Positions 27,108 through 35,703 of a DNA stretch of 64,000 bases are shown here, in pieces. Numbering within the stretch: position 1 is the stretch's first letter; every line of letters starts with the position of its first letter. Both the position numbers and the translations under genes were made by a program. The notes under the pieces are model-generated. The model was not told the DNA's origin. It made no database searches and saw nothing but the letters and a program-made list of their open reading frames with translations. The DNA is from Williamsia maris (GTDB taxonomy: Bacteria > Actinomycetota > Actinomycetes > Mycobacteriales > Mycobacteriaceae): NCBI RefSeq assembly GCF_024171815.1, contig NZ_JAMTCJ010000003.1:1085155-1149154 (forward strand). Reading direction: 5' to 3'.

Positions 27108-27620
27108 TCAGTGGGCGCGCAACCACCCGGCGAGTCGGTCGATGATCGGCTCGATCTCGTCGGCGAGACGGTCGAAGTCGGCCGCGGGTCTGCCCATCGG
27201 GTCGTCGATGTCGAGCTCGGGCCGATTGCGGTCGTCGACGATCTGCATCGATGCGACGCCGTCTCCGCCGGCGCGGATGAAGTGGTCCAGTTCGCGAAGG
27301 GTGACGGCCCGTCGCCACGCCATCGGCACCTTCGAGGTCGCGTCATCACGATGGGCGCGAGAAAGACCCACGATCAGGTCGTGTTCGCCGATCATGTCGG
27401 CGACGAGGTAGCGGGCCGAGAAGTCCTCGCCGTCGATGCCGCGTTCGCGCAACACCCGCAGACTCTGGGGGTGCATCGGATCGCCGTTGAGCGCACCAAC
27501 GCCGGCGCTGTGAACGACGACCGGGTCCGGCAGATCGGTCAGACGCGATCGGAGCAGGTACTCCGCCATCGGGGACCTACAGATGTTCCCCGTGCAGACG
27601 AAGAGGATCCGTGGCGTCAT
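27108..27620 (-). CDS. Low-molecular-weight protein-tyrosine phosphatase (Wzb-like)
   Basis: The 170-residue enzyme has the P-loop CTGNICRS at residues 9-16 (Cys9, Arg15) and the general-acid Asp140 in DDPMGRP, where Met replaces the usual aromatic residue. Such phosphatases dephosphorylate BY-kinases to control capsule export. Here the kinase gene is about 2.3 kb away in the same locus. It is directly upstream of the sugar transferase gene's 3' end, same strand. Confidence 0.88.
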   Translation of the reverse strand: MTPRILFVCTGNICRSPMAEYLLRSRLTDLPDPVVVHSAGVGALNGDPMHPQSLRVLRERGIDGEDFSARYLVADMIGEHDLIVGLSRAHRDDATSKVPMAWRRAVTLRELDHFIRAGGDGVASMQIVDDRNRPELDIDDPMGRPAADFDRLADEIEPIIDRLAGWLRAH

Positions 27621-27642
27621 TCCCGCCTCCTGACGGACATGT

Positions 27643-29157
27643 TCAGTAGGCGCCCGATCGTCCGACCACCGCGCGGAACGTACGCCACAGGATCATCGCA
27701 TCGGACATGATCGACCAGTTCTCGACGTAGGTGAGGTCGAGTCGTACGGACTCGTCCCACGACAGGTCCGAGCGTCCGGAGATCTGCCACAGTCCGGTCA
27801 TGCCCGGACGGACCAGCATCCGTCGCACGACGGGACCGTCGTAGCGCTCGACCTCGCTCGCCAACGGTGGGCGCGGTCCCACCATGCTCATCGCCCCGGA
27901 CAAGACGTTGAAAAGCTGCGGCAGCTCGTCGAGGCTGTAGCGCCGGATGAATCTTCCCACCCGGGTGACCCGCGGGTCATCGCGGATCTTGAACAGTGCG
28001 CCCGCGCCCTCGTCGAGCGCGATGAGCGACGTCTTCATGTTCTCCGCGTCGACGACCATCGACCGAAACTTCCACATCTGAAAGGGAGAGTTGTTGATGC
28101 CGATACGTTCGGCGCGGTAGAACACCGGCCCTCGGGTGTCGAGCTTGATGGCCACCGCGCACGCGACCAAGACTGGGAGCCCGATGAGCAGCAGCAGCGT
28201 CGCACCGACGCGGTCGAGGGTGGCCTTGAAGATGCGGTTGGCTCCGTCGTAGCTCGGCTTGTCGACGTGCAGCAGCGGCAGCCCCGCCACCGGTCGCACG
28301 CGCATCCGTGGGCCGGCCACGTCGACGACACCGGGTGCGACCACCATGTCGACGTCCATCCCCTCCATGTCCCAGGACAGTTCGCGCATCGCGGAGTGTC
28401 CGAGGGCTTCGGCCGAGGTCACCGCCACGGTCGTGGCGCCCGAGATCGACACCGCCTCACGGGCGTCGGCGAACTCCCCGACGATCGGGACCGCGCGTCC
28501 GTTCACGGCCACCGGACCGACGATGCCCGCCTGCTCCGGGGGTACACACAGGCCGATGACGTCGTAGCCGAGTCCGGGGTTCCGGTCGAGGTGTTCGATG
28601 AGCGGTTGGGCCGAGGAGAGTCCACCGATGACGATCACCCGGTGGAGGTCGAGACGCCGGCGACGACGGCGGGTGAGTCGCGCCCGCCACAGCCAGTGCG
28701 ATGCGAGCAGACCGATGGTCCCCGCGGGCAGGGCGATGGCCAGGAACGACCGCGCCATGTCGAGGTGGAACAGCAGGTCGATGATGGCCAACGTGCCGAA
28801 CATCCCGAAGCTGGCGCTCACGATCCGGCTGTACTCGGCGGGGCCGGCGGCGACGATCCGACGATCCACGCACTGACGGATGCGCAACGCGGACAGCCAG
28901 GCGACCGCGACGACGAAAGAGACCAGACCGGCCGGCGCGTGGTCGCGACCGACGGGGTCGTCGAACGACTGTGGGCCGAAGCGCAGCATCTGCGCGGCGA
29001 GGACGACGACGATCACCACGGCGGTGTCGGTCCAGAGCACCGCCCGGACGTAGGTGTCGAGCCACGATTCCGCCCGGTCGTGGGCAGCGATCCGCGATGC
29101 GACTCGCGTCCTCGGACGGACCGGGGAGCGGACAGTGGCAACTCGGGTGCGCGTCAA
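27643..29157 (-). CDS. Polyprenyl-phosphate sugar-1-phosphate transferase (WbaP/CpsE-like)
   Basis: A ~504-residue initiating transferase. N-terminal four membrane segments and a CoA-binding-like Rossmann region (VIVIGGLSSAQPLIEHL) precede one more membrane segment and the catalytic bacterial sugar transferase domain (FYRAERIGINNSPFQMWKFR, DELPQLFNVLSGAMSMVGPRP, RPGMTGLWQISGRS). It loads the first sugar on undecaprenyl phosphate. The start TTG 29157 is backed by GGAGGA six bases upstream; the frame stays open to 29316 without family similarity. Confidence 0.88.
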   Translation of the reverse strand: MTRTRVATVRSPVRPRTRVASRIAAHDRAESWLDTYVRAVLWTDTAVVIVVVLAAQMLRFGPQSFDDPVGRDHAPAGLVSFVVAVAWLSALRIRQCVDRRIVAAGPAEYSRIVSASFGMFGTLAIIDLLFHLDMARSFLAIALPAGTIGLLASHWLWRARLTRRRRRRLDLHRVIVIGGLSSAQPLIEHLDRNPGLGYDVIGLCVPPEQAGIVGPVAVNGRAVPIVGEFADAREAVSISGATTVAVTSAEALGHSAMRELSWDMEGMDVDMVVAPGVVDVAGPRMRVRPVAGLPLLHVDKPSYDGANRIFKATLDRVGATLLLLIGLPVLVACAVAIKLDTRGPVFYRAERIGINNSPFQMWKFRSMVVDAENMKTSLIALDEGAGALFKIRDDPRVTRVGRFIRRYSLDELPQLFNVLSGAMSMVGPRPPLASEVERYDGPVVRRMLVRPGMTGLWQISGRSDLSWDESVRLDLTYVENWSIMSDAMILWRTFRAVVGRSGAY

Positions 29158-29193
29158 CTCACTTCCTCCGTCGTGCCCCCCGTCGAGCACGAG

Positions 29194-29220
29194 GATATTC
29201 CGAGTAGCGGACCGAATATC
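29194..29220. promoter_or_regulatory. Inverted repeat upstream of the sugar transferase gene
   Basis: GATATTC (29194-29200) and GAATATC (29214-29220) form a perfect 7-bp inverted repeat with a 13-base spacer, 37 bases before the TTG start. The surrounding 29160-29362 stretch between two divergent genes is AT-richer than its neighbours (GCATATATTTCG at 29228). It may hold an operator and the locus promoters. Confidence 0.45.
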
Positions 29221-29362
29221 ACGCAAAGCATATATTTCGTGACCACCGTCGTCTTCGTGGTGGTACTTCTGTGGCATGCCCCAACGGGAGTGAACGCAGA
29301 CGCACATGTGATGCACGACATGCGTCAGGTCCCGGACGGCGTTCGCTGGCTATTCTCGGGCC

Positions 29363-29905
29363 ATGGTCCGAGCCCTCCGGAGAGTTGCCCTCTCCGTGAT
29401 CGCGCTCGTCGTGCTCGTCACCCTCATCGGTCTCCCGGTCTATGTCTTCCCGGTGGTCGCCGACTCGCCGCGCAAGGTCGACGTGATCATGGTCCTCGGA
29501 GGTCGGCAGGACGGACGCGAGAACTACGCGATATCGCTGGCCGAGAAGGGACTGGCGCCGGTGGTGCTCGTGTCCGACCCGTATCTCCGCCCGGATCCGT
29601 ACATGGAGGCGATCTGCGACGTCCCGCATCAGGTGAAGGTGGTCTGTTTCAACCCCGATCCGCGCACGACGCGCGGCGAGGCCCGCTTCCTGCGCGACCA
29701 GGCCGCGCAGAATCATTGGACGTCGGCGATGGTCGTCACCTTCACACCGCATCTGACGCGCGCCGACTACATCGTGAGTCGTTGTTTTACAGGCGATCTC
29801 GTGATGGCGGAATACAAGACCGACCTGACCCTGCCGTACTGGGCGTACATGTACGCCTATCAGACGGTCGGATTCGTGCGAGCGGTCGCGCAGAGCGGGT
29901 GTTGA
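29363..29905 (+). CDS. YdcF/ElyC-like (DUF218) envelope protein
   Basis: A 180-residue protein with an N-terminal membrane anchor (VALSVIALVVLVTLIGLPVY) and a DUF218-like Rossmann region: VDVIMVLGGRQDGRENYA, VVLVSDP and TTRGEARFLRD. Related proteins in Escherichia coli affect envelope polysaccharide lipid-carrier use. It is found here inside a polysaccharide locus, converging on the BY-kinase gene. Exact activity unknown. Confidence 0.75.
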   Translation: MVRALRRVALSVIALVVLVTLIGLPVYVFPVVADSPRKVDVIMVLGGRQDGRENYAISLAEKGLAPVVLVSDPYLRPDPYMEAICDVPHQVKVVCFNPDPRTTRGEARFLRDQAAQNHWTSAMVVTFTPHLTRADYIVSRCFTGDLVMAEYKTDLTLPYWAYMYAYQTVGFVRAVAQSGC

Positions 29906-29932
29906 CGCGGTCGGCGCCGACCCATCCGGGTC

Positions 29933-31384
29933 TCAGCGTTCGTCAGATCGTGGTTCGAGCACTTCCTCCAGAACCTTCGGCGCGCGCTTTCGGCGGAAGC
30001 GGCGCTTGGGACCCTGCGTGATCGCGTAGTAGCCGTATCCCTTCACCGCAGGCGTGTGTGTCAGCACAAAACCGATGACCGGGGTCTGACTGCCTGCCAG
30101 CTGGTCGAATGAATTCGAGAGATCTGCCTGCCTCGTGCTCCCCGAGCGGGCCACCAACAGCACACCATCCACCCATTGCGACAGCACGACCGCGTCGGTC
30201 ACCGGGAGCACCGGCGGCGAATCGAGGAGCACATAGTCGAACGACGCCGCGAGTTCGGTCAGGGCCTGCGCAGTCCGCTTCGACCCCAACAACTCAGCGG
30301 GATTCGGCGGTTGCGGACCTGACGCGAGTATCCACAGGCCTGCGATCTTGCTCGGTTGCACGAGGTCGCGGAGTTCACCGTCTCCGCGAAGCCAGTTGGT
30401 GAGCCCGACGTCGCCGATGAGGCCGGTCCGCTGATTGACCTGCGGGCGGCGCAGGTCGGCGTCGATGAGCACCACTCGCTTTCCCGATTCGACAAGGGAG
30501 GCCGCCAGGTTCATCGCGGTGGTCGTTTTTCCCTCCACCGCGGAAGGGCTGGTGATGACGATCACTCGTGGCGGACTGTCGACGCTGGCGAACGTCAGAT
30601 TGGTGCGCAGTTTGCGAAACGACTCCGCCGCCGCCGTCGCACCGTCACGGAAGTCGATCAGACCCCGGCGCCTGAGTAGATCGTCGTTGGGGATGGTCCC
30701 GAGCACCGGGGTGTCACTGATCCTGGCAATGTCGCTCTCTTCACGAATCGGGTCGTGGAAGCGGGCGCGCACCAGAACCCCGAACACCCCGAACACCAAT
30801 CCCACCACCACACCGAGACCCACATTCCGGGTCGTCTTCGGCGAGACAGGGGAATCACCCGCCGCCGCCGGTGTCACCAGCGTCAGCTTCGCGAGCGGCT
30901 GCCCTCCACCGCTCGGGGTCTCGAGCCGCGAGACGTAGGACGTCATCGCCGTGGCGGCCGCATTCGCCAATTTCTCCGCAACCGACTTCGAATTGTTCGT
31001 GGCCGTGATCGTCAGCAACACGGTGTCCGTGGTCGATGTGGCCAGCAGGTCCCGCTTTGCGTCGGCGACGGACAGATCCAGGCCGACAGATGCGACCGCC
31101 TGACGGACGACGGCATCCGAGGTGACGAGTTTGGTGTACGACGTCACGCGCTGCTGTGAGGCAAGCGAGCCCTGGTAAGCCGTCTGGGAATTGTCATCGG
31201 TTCCCGACGTAACGTAAAGCGTTGCCGTCGCGGCATATTGCGGCTTCTGCAACAGGCAATAGCCCAATACGAGGACGCCTACCAGAATTGCCACCGCGAC
31301 GATGGCGAGCCAACCGCGTCTCAGGCTCCCGAATACATCGCGTATCGACGCGCCATCCACGCCGCGTGTCTCGATGACCGTCAT
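29933..31384 (-). CDS. Wzz-domain BY-kinase (polysaccharide tyrosine autokinase)
   Basis: A 483-residue protein with Wzz domain and two membrane segments (about 25-44 and 188-206) fused to a cytoplasmic P-loop kinase. Walker A is SPSAVEGKTTT (279-289), Walker A' LIDAD (306-310), Walker B LLDSPP (386-391). The C-terminal tail has only a short Tyr cluster (GYGYYA) followed by a basic stretch. Such kinases set chain length and export of Wzy-dependent polymers, with the phosphatase at 27.1 kb as likely counterpart. The gap 31385-31581 shows no gene. Confidence 0.9.
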   Translation of the reverse strand: MTVIETRGVDGASIRDVFGSLRRGWLAIVAVAILVGVLVLGYCLLQKPQYAATATLYVTSGTDDNSQTAYQGSLASQQRVTSYTKLVTSDAVVRQAVASVGLDLSVADAKRDLLATSTTDTVLLTITATNNSKSVAEKLANAAATAMTSYVSRLETPSGGGQPLAKLTLVTPAAAGDSPVSPKTTRNVGLGVVVGLVFGVFGVLVRARFHDPIREESDIARISDTPVLGTIPNDDLLRRRGLIDFRDGATAAAESFRKLRTNLTFASVDSPPRVIVITSPSAVEGKTTTAMNLAASLVESGKRVVLIDADLRRPQVNQRTGLIGDVGLTNWLRGDGELRDLVQPSKIAGLWILASGPQPPNPAELLGSKRTAQALTELAASFDYVLLDSPPVLPVTDAVVLSQWVDGVLLVARSGSTRQADLSNSFDQLAGSQTPVIGFVLTHTPAVKGYGYYAITQGPKRRFRRKRAPKVLEEVLEPRSDER

Positions 31385-31581
31385 GTGCCTTCCGATCGCC
31401 GAAGCCTCCCGCGAAATGGTTGATCACTCGAATAGTAGGCACATTCTTTCTCGCCGAAGGCACCGAATAGCGCGGATCGTCATTCCCGGTACGAAATACT
31501 TATTTCATATCTCGACGTCGTGGGGCCGTTCCACCCCGGACGCAACCGCCACAACCACCACGACCTGCGCGCCGGGGTCGG

Positions 31582-32244
31582 TCAGGGTTGACCGGGGTTG
31601 AGCGCGATGAACAGGCCGTCGGCCTCGGCGCACAGACGCTCGCCGTCCTTCATCGTCGCGGCGACGAAGATCTTGCGACCCTCCAGACGCACGATCGACG
31701 TCGACACCGTCAGCTCGGTGTTCAACGGGGTTATCGAGCGGTAGTTGACGGTCAGGTACGCGGTGCGGGTGACCTTGCCGGTCGCGAGCGCCGACGTCAT
31801 GCCGAGCAGGTCGTCGAAGGCGGTGCAGATGAACCCGCCGTGCGCAGCGTTGTTGCCACCCAGGTGGAACCGGGTGAAGGTGACGCGCGCCTGCACGCCG
31901 TCGTCGCCGGCCTTGTCGACGAGGTAGGGCGGAAGGGTGATGTTGCCGCGTGCGGGCAGGTCGATCCGTGTGCCCGAGGGCGATTCCCACTCGTTGATCT
32001 CGACCGCGGCGAGTTTGGCGTTGACCACGGTGAGTTCGTCGATCAACTCGTCGACGAGTTCCTCGGACGGGAAAGCCGCGCGGGCACGGTCCATGAACTC
32101 ACGGACCTTCTCGATGAACTCGCCGTAGCGGGGGCCGCCGCGATCGACACTGATCATCATGTCGGTGCGGAAACCGCCCTCATGCGCGTCCTCGGTCCGC
32201 TCCCCGGTGACCGGGGCGGACTCGGACGTACCGTCGATACTCAT
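31582..32244 (-). CDS. PaaI-type hot-dog thioesterase
   Basis: A 220-residue protein with a C-terminal hot-dog domain (AHGGFICTAFDDLLGMTSAL, then LTVNYRSITPLNTEL). It resembles acyl-CoA thioesterases of the 4HBT/PaaI type. It is divergent from menB by 61 bases, so a role in hydrolysing 1,4-dihydroxy-2-naphthoyl-CoA is attractive but unproven. An N-terminal ~90-residue helical extension precedes the fold. Confidence 0.8.
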   Translation of the reverse strand: MSIDGTSESAPVTGERTEDAHEGGFRTDMMISVDRGGPRYGEFIEKVREFMDRARAAFPSEELVDELIDELTVVNAKLAAVEINEWESPSGTRIDLPARGNITLPPYLVDKAGDDGVQARVTFTRFHLGGNNAAHGGFICTAFDDLLGMTSALATGKVTRTAYLTVNYRSITPLNTELTVSTSIVRLEGRKIFVAATMKDGERLCAEADGLFIALNPGQP

Positions 32245-32305
32245 CGCATCAGGTTATCGACCCAGGTGAGCGGGCTGCGAAGCGGTTGCCACTAGCCTGC
32301 TACTC

Positions 32306-33241
32306 ATGAGTGACGACGCCGCGAATCCGTTCACCGCCGAGCACTGGACGGTGGTGGAGGGCTTCGAATCCCTCACCGACCTGACCTATCACCGCCACAG
32401 CGGGGCCGGACGTGAAAACGGGATCGTCCGAATCGCTTTCGACCGCCCCGAGGTCCGCAACGCCTTCCGCCCGCACACCGTCGACGAGCTGTACCGAGCT
32501 CTCGACCACGCCCGCCGTTCGCCCGACGTGGGCACGATCCTGCTCACGGGCAACGGACCCAGTGAGAAGGACGGCGGCTGGGCGTTCTGTAGCGGCGGCG
32601 ATCAGCGGATCCGGGGACGGTCGGGCTACCAGTACGCGGGCGGCGACACCGCCGACACCGTCGATTCCGCGCGGGTGCGGGCCGAGGGTGGTCGGCTGCA
32701 CATCCTCGAGGTGCAGCGGCTGATCCGGACCATGCCCAAGGTCGTCATCGCCGTGGTCAACGGATGGGCGGCCGGCGGCGGTCACTCACTGCACGTCGTC
32801 TGCGACCTCACCATCGCCTCACGCCAGCACGGGCGGTTCAAGCAGACCGACGCCGACGTGGGCTCCTTCGACGCCGGATACGGCAGCGCCTATCTGGCCA
32901 AGCAGGTCGGACAGAAGTTCGCCCGCGAGATCTTCTTCCTGGGCCGGGCCTACGACGCCGAGGCCATGCAGCGGATGGGCGCGGTCAACGAGGTCGTCGA
33001 CCACGCCGACCTCGAGGACACCGCCATCGAGTGGGCGCGCGCGATCAACGGCAAGTCGCCGACGGCGCAGCGGATGCTGAAGTTCGCGTTCAACCTCACC
33101 GACGACGGCCTGATGGGCCAGCAGGTGTTCGCCGGGGAGGCGACCCGGCTCGCGTACATGACCGACGAGGCCGTCGAGGGACGGGACGCATTCCTCGAGA
33201 AGCGCGATCCCCGATGGGACGACTTCCCCTACTACTACTGA
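32306..33241 (+). CDS. menB: 1,4-dihydroxy-2-naphthoyl-CoA synthase
   Basis: The 311-residue crotonase-fold enzyme has WAFCSGGDQRIRGRSGYQYA, oxyanion-hole NGWAAGGGHSLH and the catalytic-region DADVGSFDAGYGSAYLA, all MenB signatures. It closes the naphthoate ring in menaquinone synthesis. Its stop overlaps the converging acyltransferase by seven bases. It is separated from menD and menE by polysaccharide genes on both sides. Confidence 0.95.
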   Translation: MSDDAANPFTAEHWTVVEGFESLTDLTYHRHSGAGRENGIVRIAFDRPEVRNAFRPHTVDELYRALDHARRSPDVGTILLTGNGPSEKDGGWAFCSGGDQRIRGRSGYQYAGGDTADTVDSARVRAEGGRLHILEVQRLIRTMPKVVIAVVNGWAAGGGHSLHVVCDLTIASRQHGRFKQTDADVGSFDAGYGSAYLAKQVGQKFAREIFFLGRAYDAEAMQRMGAVNEVVDHADLEDTAIEWARAINGKSPTAQRMLKFAFNLTDDGLMGQQVFAGEATRLAYMTDEAVEGRDAFLEKRDPRWDDFPYYY

Positions 33242-33882
33242 CCGAGCAGCCCTGCGGGTCCCGGTGGCGTACGGGCCCTGTCCGATAAGGACTCACGTGT
33301 CAGCTCCACCGCGGGCGCCGCCACCATGGTGGTTCCTGCGGCGACATCTCTGGTGATCACGGCGTTGCCGCCGACCGTGCATCCGTCACCCAGGGAGATC
33401 GGCCCCACCACGATCGCACCCGCGGCGACCGTCACGTTGTCGCCGACCTCGGGCACTCCGCGGCGTGAGTAGCCCAGCGAGACGTGCTGGTTCACCCAGA
33501 AGTTCGCGCCTATGGATCGCGCGACGACAATGGTTCCCACGCCGTGATGAACGAAAAGTCCTGGACCTATGGTCTCCGCCTCGATGACCAGCCCTGGCAG
33601 ACCCCTGTAGACGCGCCGCAGCGGCAGCCGGATCGCCGGCGACAGATCGGTCGTTCGAATGTGAACCACCGTCCGGAATTCGGGAAGCGCCCCGGCCAGA
33701 TATGCGAAACGCTCTCGCTCCGACAGGGGGACGAGGTTCTCGTTTCCGATGCAGTCGACCCACCGGGCGATATCGGCGGCGATGTCGGCGCGATTGCCTG
33801 ATCTCTGCACGGCCCACCAGAGCGGCGCCGACCACAACCGAGCGACGTTCAGCAAAGCCCGCGGGATCGGAGAGTGCGCCAT
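33235..33882 (-). CDS. CysE/LbetaH-type acyltransferase
   Basis: A 215-residue protein whose second half is a left-handed beta-helix with hexapeptide repeats (IGPGLFVHHGVGTIVVARSI through CTVGGNAVITRDVAAG). The order HHGVGTIV plus GDNVTVAAGAIVVGP resembles serine O-acetyltransferase, but the genomic setting suggests sugar O-acetylation. The region 33883-34129 upstream is AT-richer and holds no gene I can see. Confidence 0.8.
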   Translation of the reverse strand: MAHSPIPRALLNVARLWSAPLWWAVQRSGNRADIAADIARWVDCIGNENLVPLSERERFAYLAGALPEFRTVVHIRTTDLSPAIRLPLRRVYRGLPGLVIEAETIGPGLFVHHGVGTIVVARSIGANFWVNQHVSLGYSRRGVPEVGDNVTVAAGAIVVGPISLGDGCTVGGNAVITRDVAAGTTMVAAPAVELTRESLSDRARTPPGPAGLLGQ

Positions 33883-34129
33883 CGCGCCGAGTTTAACCAG
33901 TTTCCACCGCTCCGACGGCGGATTGTGCGTTCGGTGATTCGACGCCCGGGGAACACGCAGATGAAAGACGTTCGACCATCGGTCTCGGTACGAGTCCGCC
34001 TCTGATCACGGCAGATTCGGGGCCGAACAGTGAGTACGAGGCATTTGTTCGTTCACGATGCGCGCGACACCGCCTGCGGTAGTCTAGGCCGACAAAAGGC
34101 GCACGAATACCGAAAAAGGTGCACGTCAC

Positions 34130-34993
34130 ATGCCACGTCCTCGCTCTCGAATTCGCGGAGACAAGTTCTCGGAGCGCGACATCAAACGGGCAGCTGATTC
34201 GGTTCGCCAGAATTTCCCGTTCTCGGATTATTTCGACCCCGTATTGAACGGTCACCTGTCGATCGCCAGGACGGTGGCCGGCCGGCTCGCACCGCCCGCA
34301 CGCCTCCTCGATTTCGGAGCGGGCCCCGCCGACCGAACCGCGGTCCTCGCCGAGCTCGGCTACCGCTGTACCGCCATGGACGACCTGGGCGACGAGTGGC
34401 ACTCCCGCGGCCGGGCCAGAGAGAAGATCCTCGCGTTCGCCGACGAGGTCGGGGTCGATTACGTGGTCCTCGATTCACACACGGTTCCCGCCACAGGTGA
34501 ATTCGACATGGTCATGCTGCACGACGTCCTCGAGCATCTCCACGACAGCCCGCGAGATCTGCTCAGCGAGTTGGTGTCTCGACTCGCCCCCGACGGACTT
34601 CTGTACGTGACGGTTCCCAACCATGTGAATCTTCGCAAGCGATTGGCCGTGCTCCGAGGCAAGACGAGCCACCCCATGTTCGAGATGTATTACTGGTACC
34701 CCGGCTCGTGGAGGGGCCACGTCCGTGAATACACCCACGGCGATCTCGTGGCACTCGCCGGCGCGCTAGGGCTCGACGTGGTCGAGATCCGAGGCGTGCA
34801 CCACATGCTGCAGAACGTCCCGCCACGGATGCGCCCCGCGTACCGGGCGATCAGCAGCCTGTTCCCAGGCGTCCGCGACTCGTGGTCCATGCTCGCTCGG
34901 AAGCCCCGGGGCTGGCAGGCTCGAACCGAACTCTCGGACGACGAATTGCGTTCGGTCACCGGACTGACCTCCTGGGGAGAGGTAGGGCATTGA
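34130..34993 (+). CDS. Class I SAM-dependent methyltransferase
   Basis: A 287-residue methyltransferase with motif I LLDFGAGPADRTAVL and a motif IV-like FDMVMLHDVLEHLHDSP. The C-terminal portion (YYWYPGSWRGHVREYTHGDL) resembles sugar or lipid-linked methyltransferases found in polysaccharide loci. It begins a three-gene plus-strand run with one-base-shifted overlaps. The acceptor cannot be deduced. Confidence 0.8.
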   Translation: MPRPRSRIRGDKFSERDIKRAADSVRQNFPFSDYFDPVLNGHLSIARTVAGRLAPPARLLDFGAGPADRTAVLAELGYRCTAMDDLGDEWHSRGRAREKILAFADEVGVDYVVLDSHTVPATGEFDMVMLHDVLEHLHDSPRDLLSELVSRLAPDGLLYVTVPNHVNLRKRLAVLRGKTSHPMFEMYYWYPGSWRGHVREYTHGDLVALAGALGLDVVEIRGVHHMLQNVPPRMRPAYRAISSLFPGVRDSWSMLARKPRGWQARTELSDDELRSVTGLTSWGEVGH

Positions 34994-35703
34994 GGATCAC
35001 CGCGTCGTTCGATCGCTCCTACGAGGCGTTGGCCATCCGGATACCGCCCAAGGTGGCCGGCAGGCTGGACACACGACGTCCGCAGTACAGCCGTTCCTGG
35101 GGTGGCCCTCTCAACGGTCAGCACCACCGCCGCGAGATGGTTCGGGAGATCGCACGTGAGTTCCGCCCCGCGCACGTCGTCGAGACGGGAACGTACCGGG
35201 GCACGAGCACCGAGTTCTTCTCAGCCGTCTTCGGGGTTCCCATCGACACCGCCGAGGCGAGCGAGCGCTACTACGAGTACTCGGCCCGGCGGCTGGCCGG
35301 CGACAACGCGATAACGGTTCATCGGGGCGACTCACGCGGTTTCCTCAGCCGACTGGCCTCTCGGGCGGATAACGACCGCCCGACCTTCTTCTACCTCGAC
35401 GCCCACTGGAACGATGACCTGCCGTTGGCCGAGGAACTACAGATCATCTCGTCGACATGGCGACGTTCCATCGTCATGATCGACGACTTCCAGGTTCCGG
35501 ACGATCCGGGCTATGCATACGACGATTACGGCTCGGGTAAGGCTCTCGTACCCTCGTATCTGCCCGGGGCCGTCGACGCCTGGTCACGTCGATACCCTTC
35601 CGCACCGTCCGGCGAGGAAACCGGTGCGCGACGCGGGAGCTGCCTGCTCTTCACCCCAGATATCGATACGTCGGATTACACGACGGTGCGTTCGATCACG
35701 TGA
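34990..35703 (+). CDS. CmcI/Methyltransf_24-like protein
   Basis: A 237-residue protein with VVETGTYRGTSTEFFSAVFG, DSRGFLSRLA and FFYLDAHWNDDLPLAEEL, typical of small class I methyltransferases of the CmcI/TylF type. TTG at 34990 overlaps the preceding stop (TTGA) and GGGGAGAGG lies upstream, so translation is probably coupled. The open frame continues back to 34882 but there overlaps the previous gene. Confidence 0.72.
   Translation: MRITASFDRSYEALAIRIPPKVAGRLDTRRPQYSRSWGGPLNGQHHRREMVREIAREFRPAHVVETGTYRGTSTEFFSAVFGVPIDTAEASERYYEYSARRLAGDNAITVHRGDSRGFLSRLASRADNDRPTFFYLDAHWNDDLPLAEELQIISSTWRRSIVMIDDFQVPDDPGYAYDDYGSGKALVPSYLPGAVDAWSRRYPSAPSGEETGARRGSCLLFTPDIDTSDYTTVRSIT

Noticed and set aside
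29905..29933. GGTCGGCGCCGACC palindrome between convergent YdcF-like and BY-kinase genes as a terminator
   Set aside because: The stem has no loop of its own and is short; I could not separate it from chance GC palindromes.
28267..30021. 584-codon plus-strand open frame opposite the sugar transferase
   Set aside because: Antisense of a clear transferase domain and then out of frame with the YdcF-like gene; no recognisable domain.
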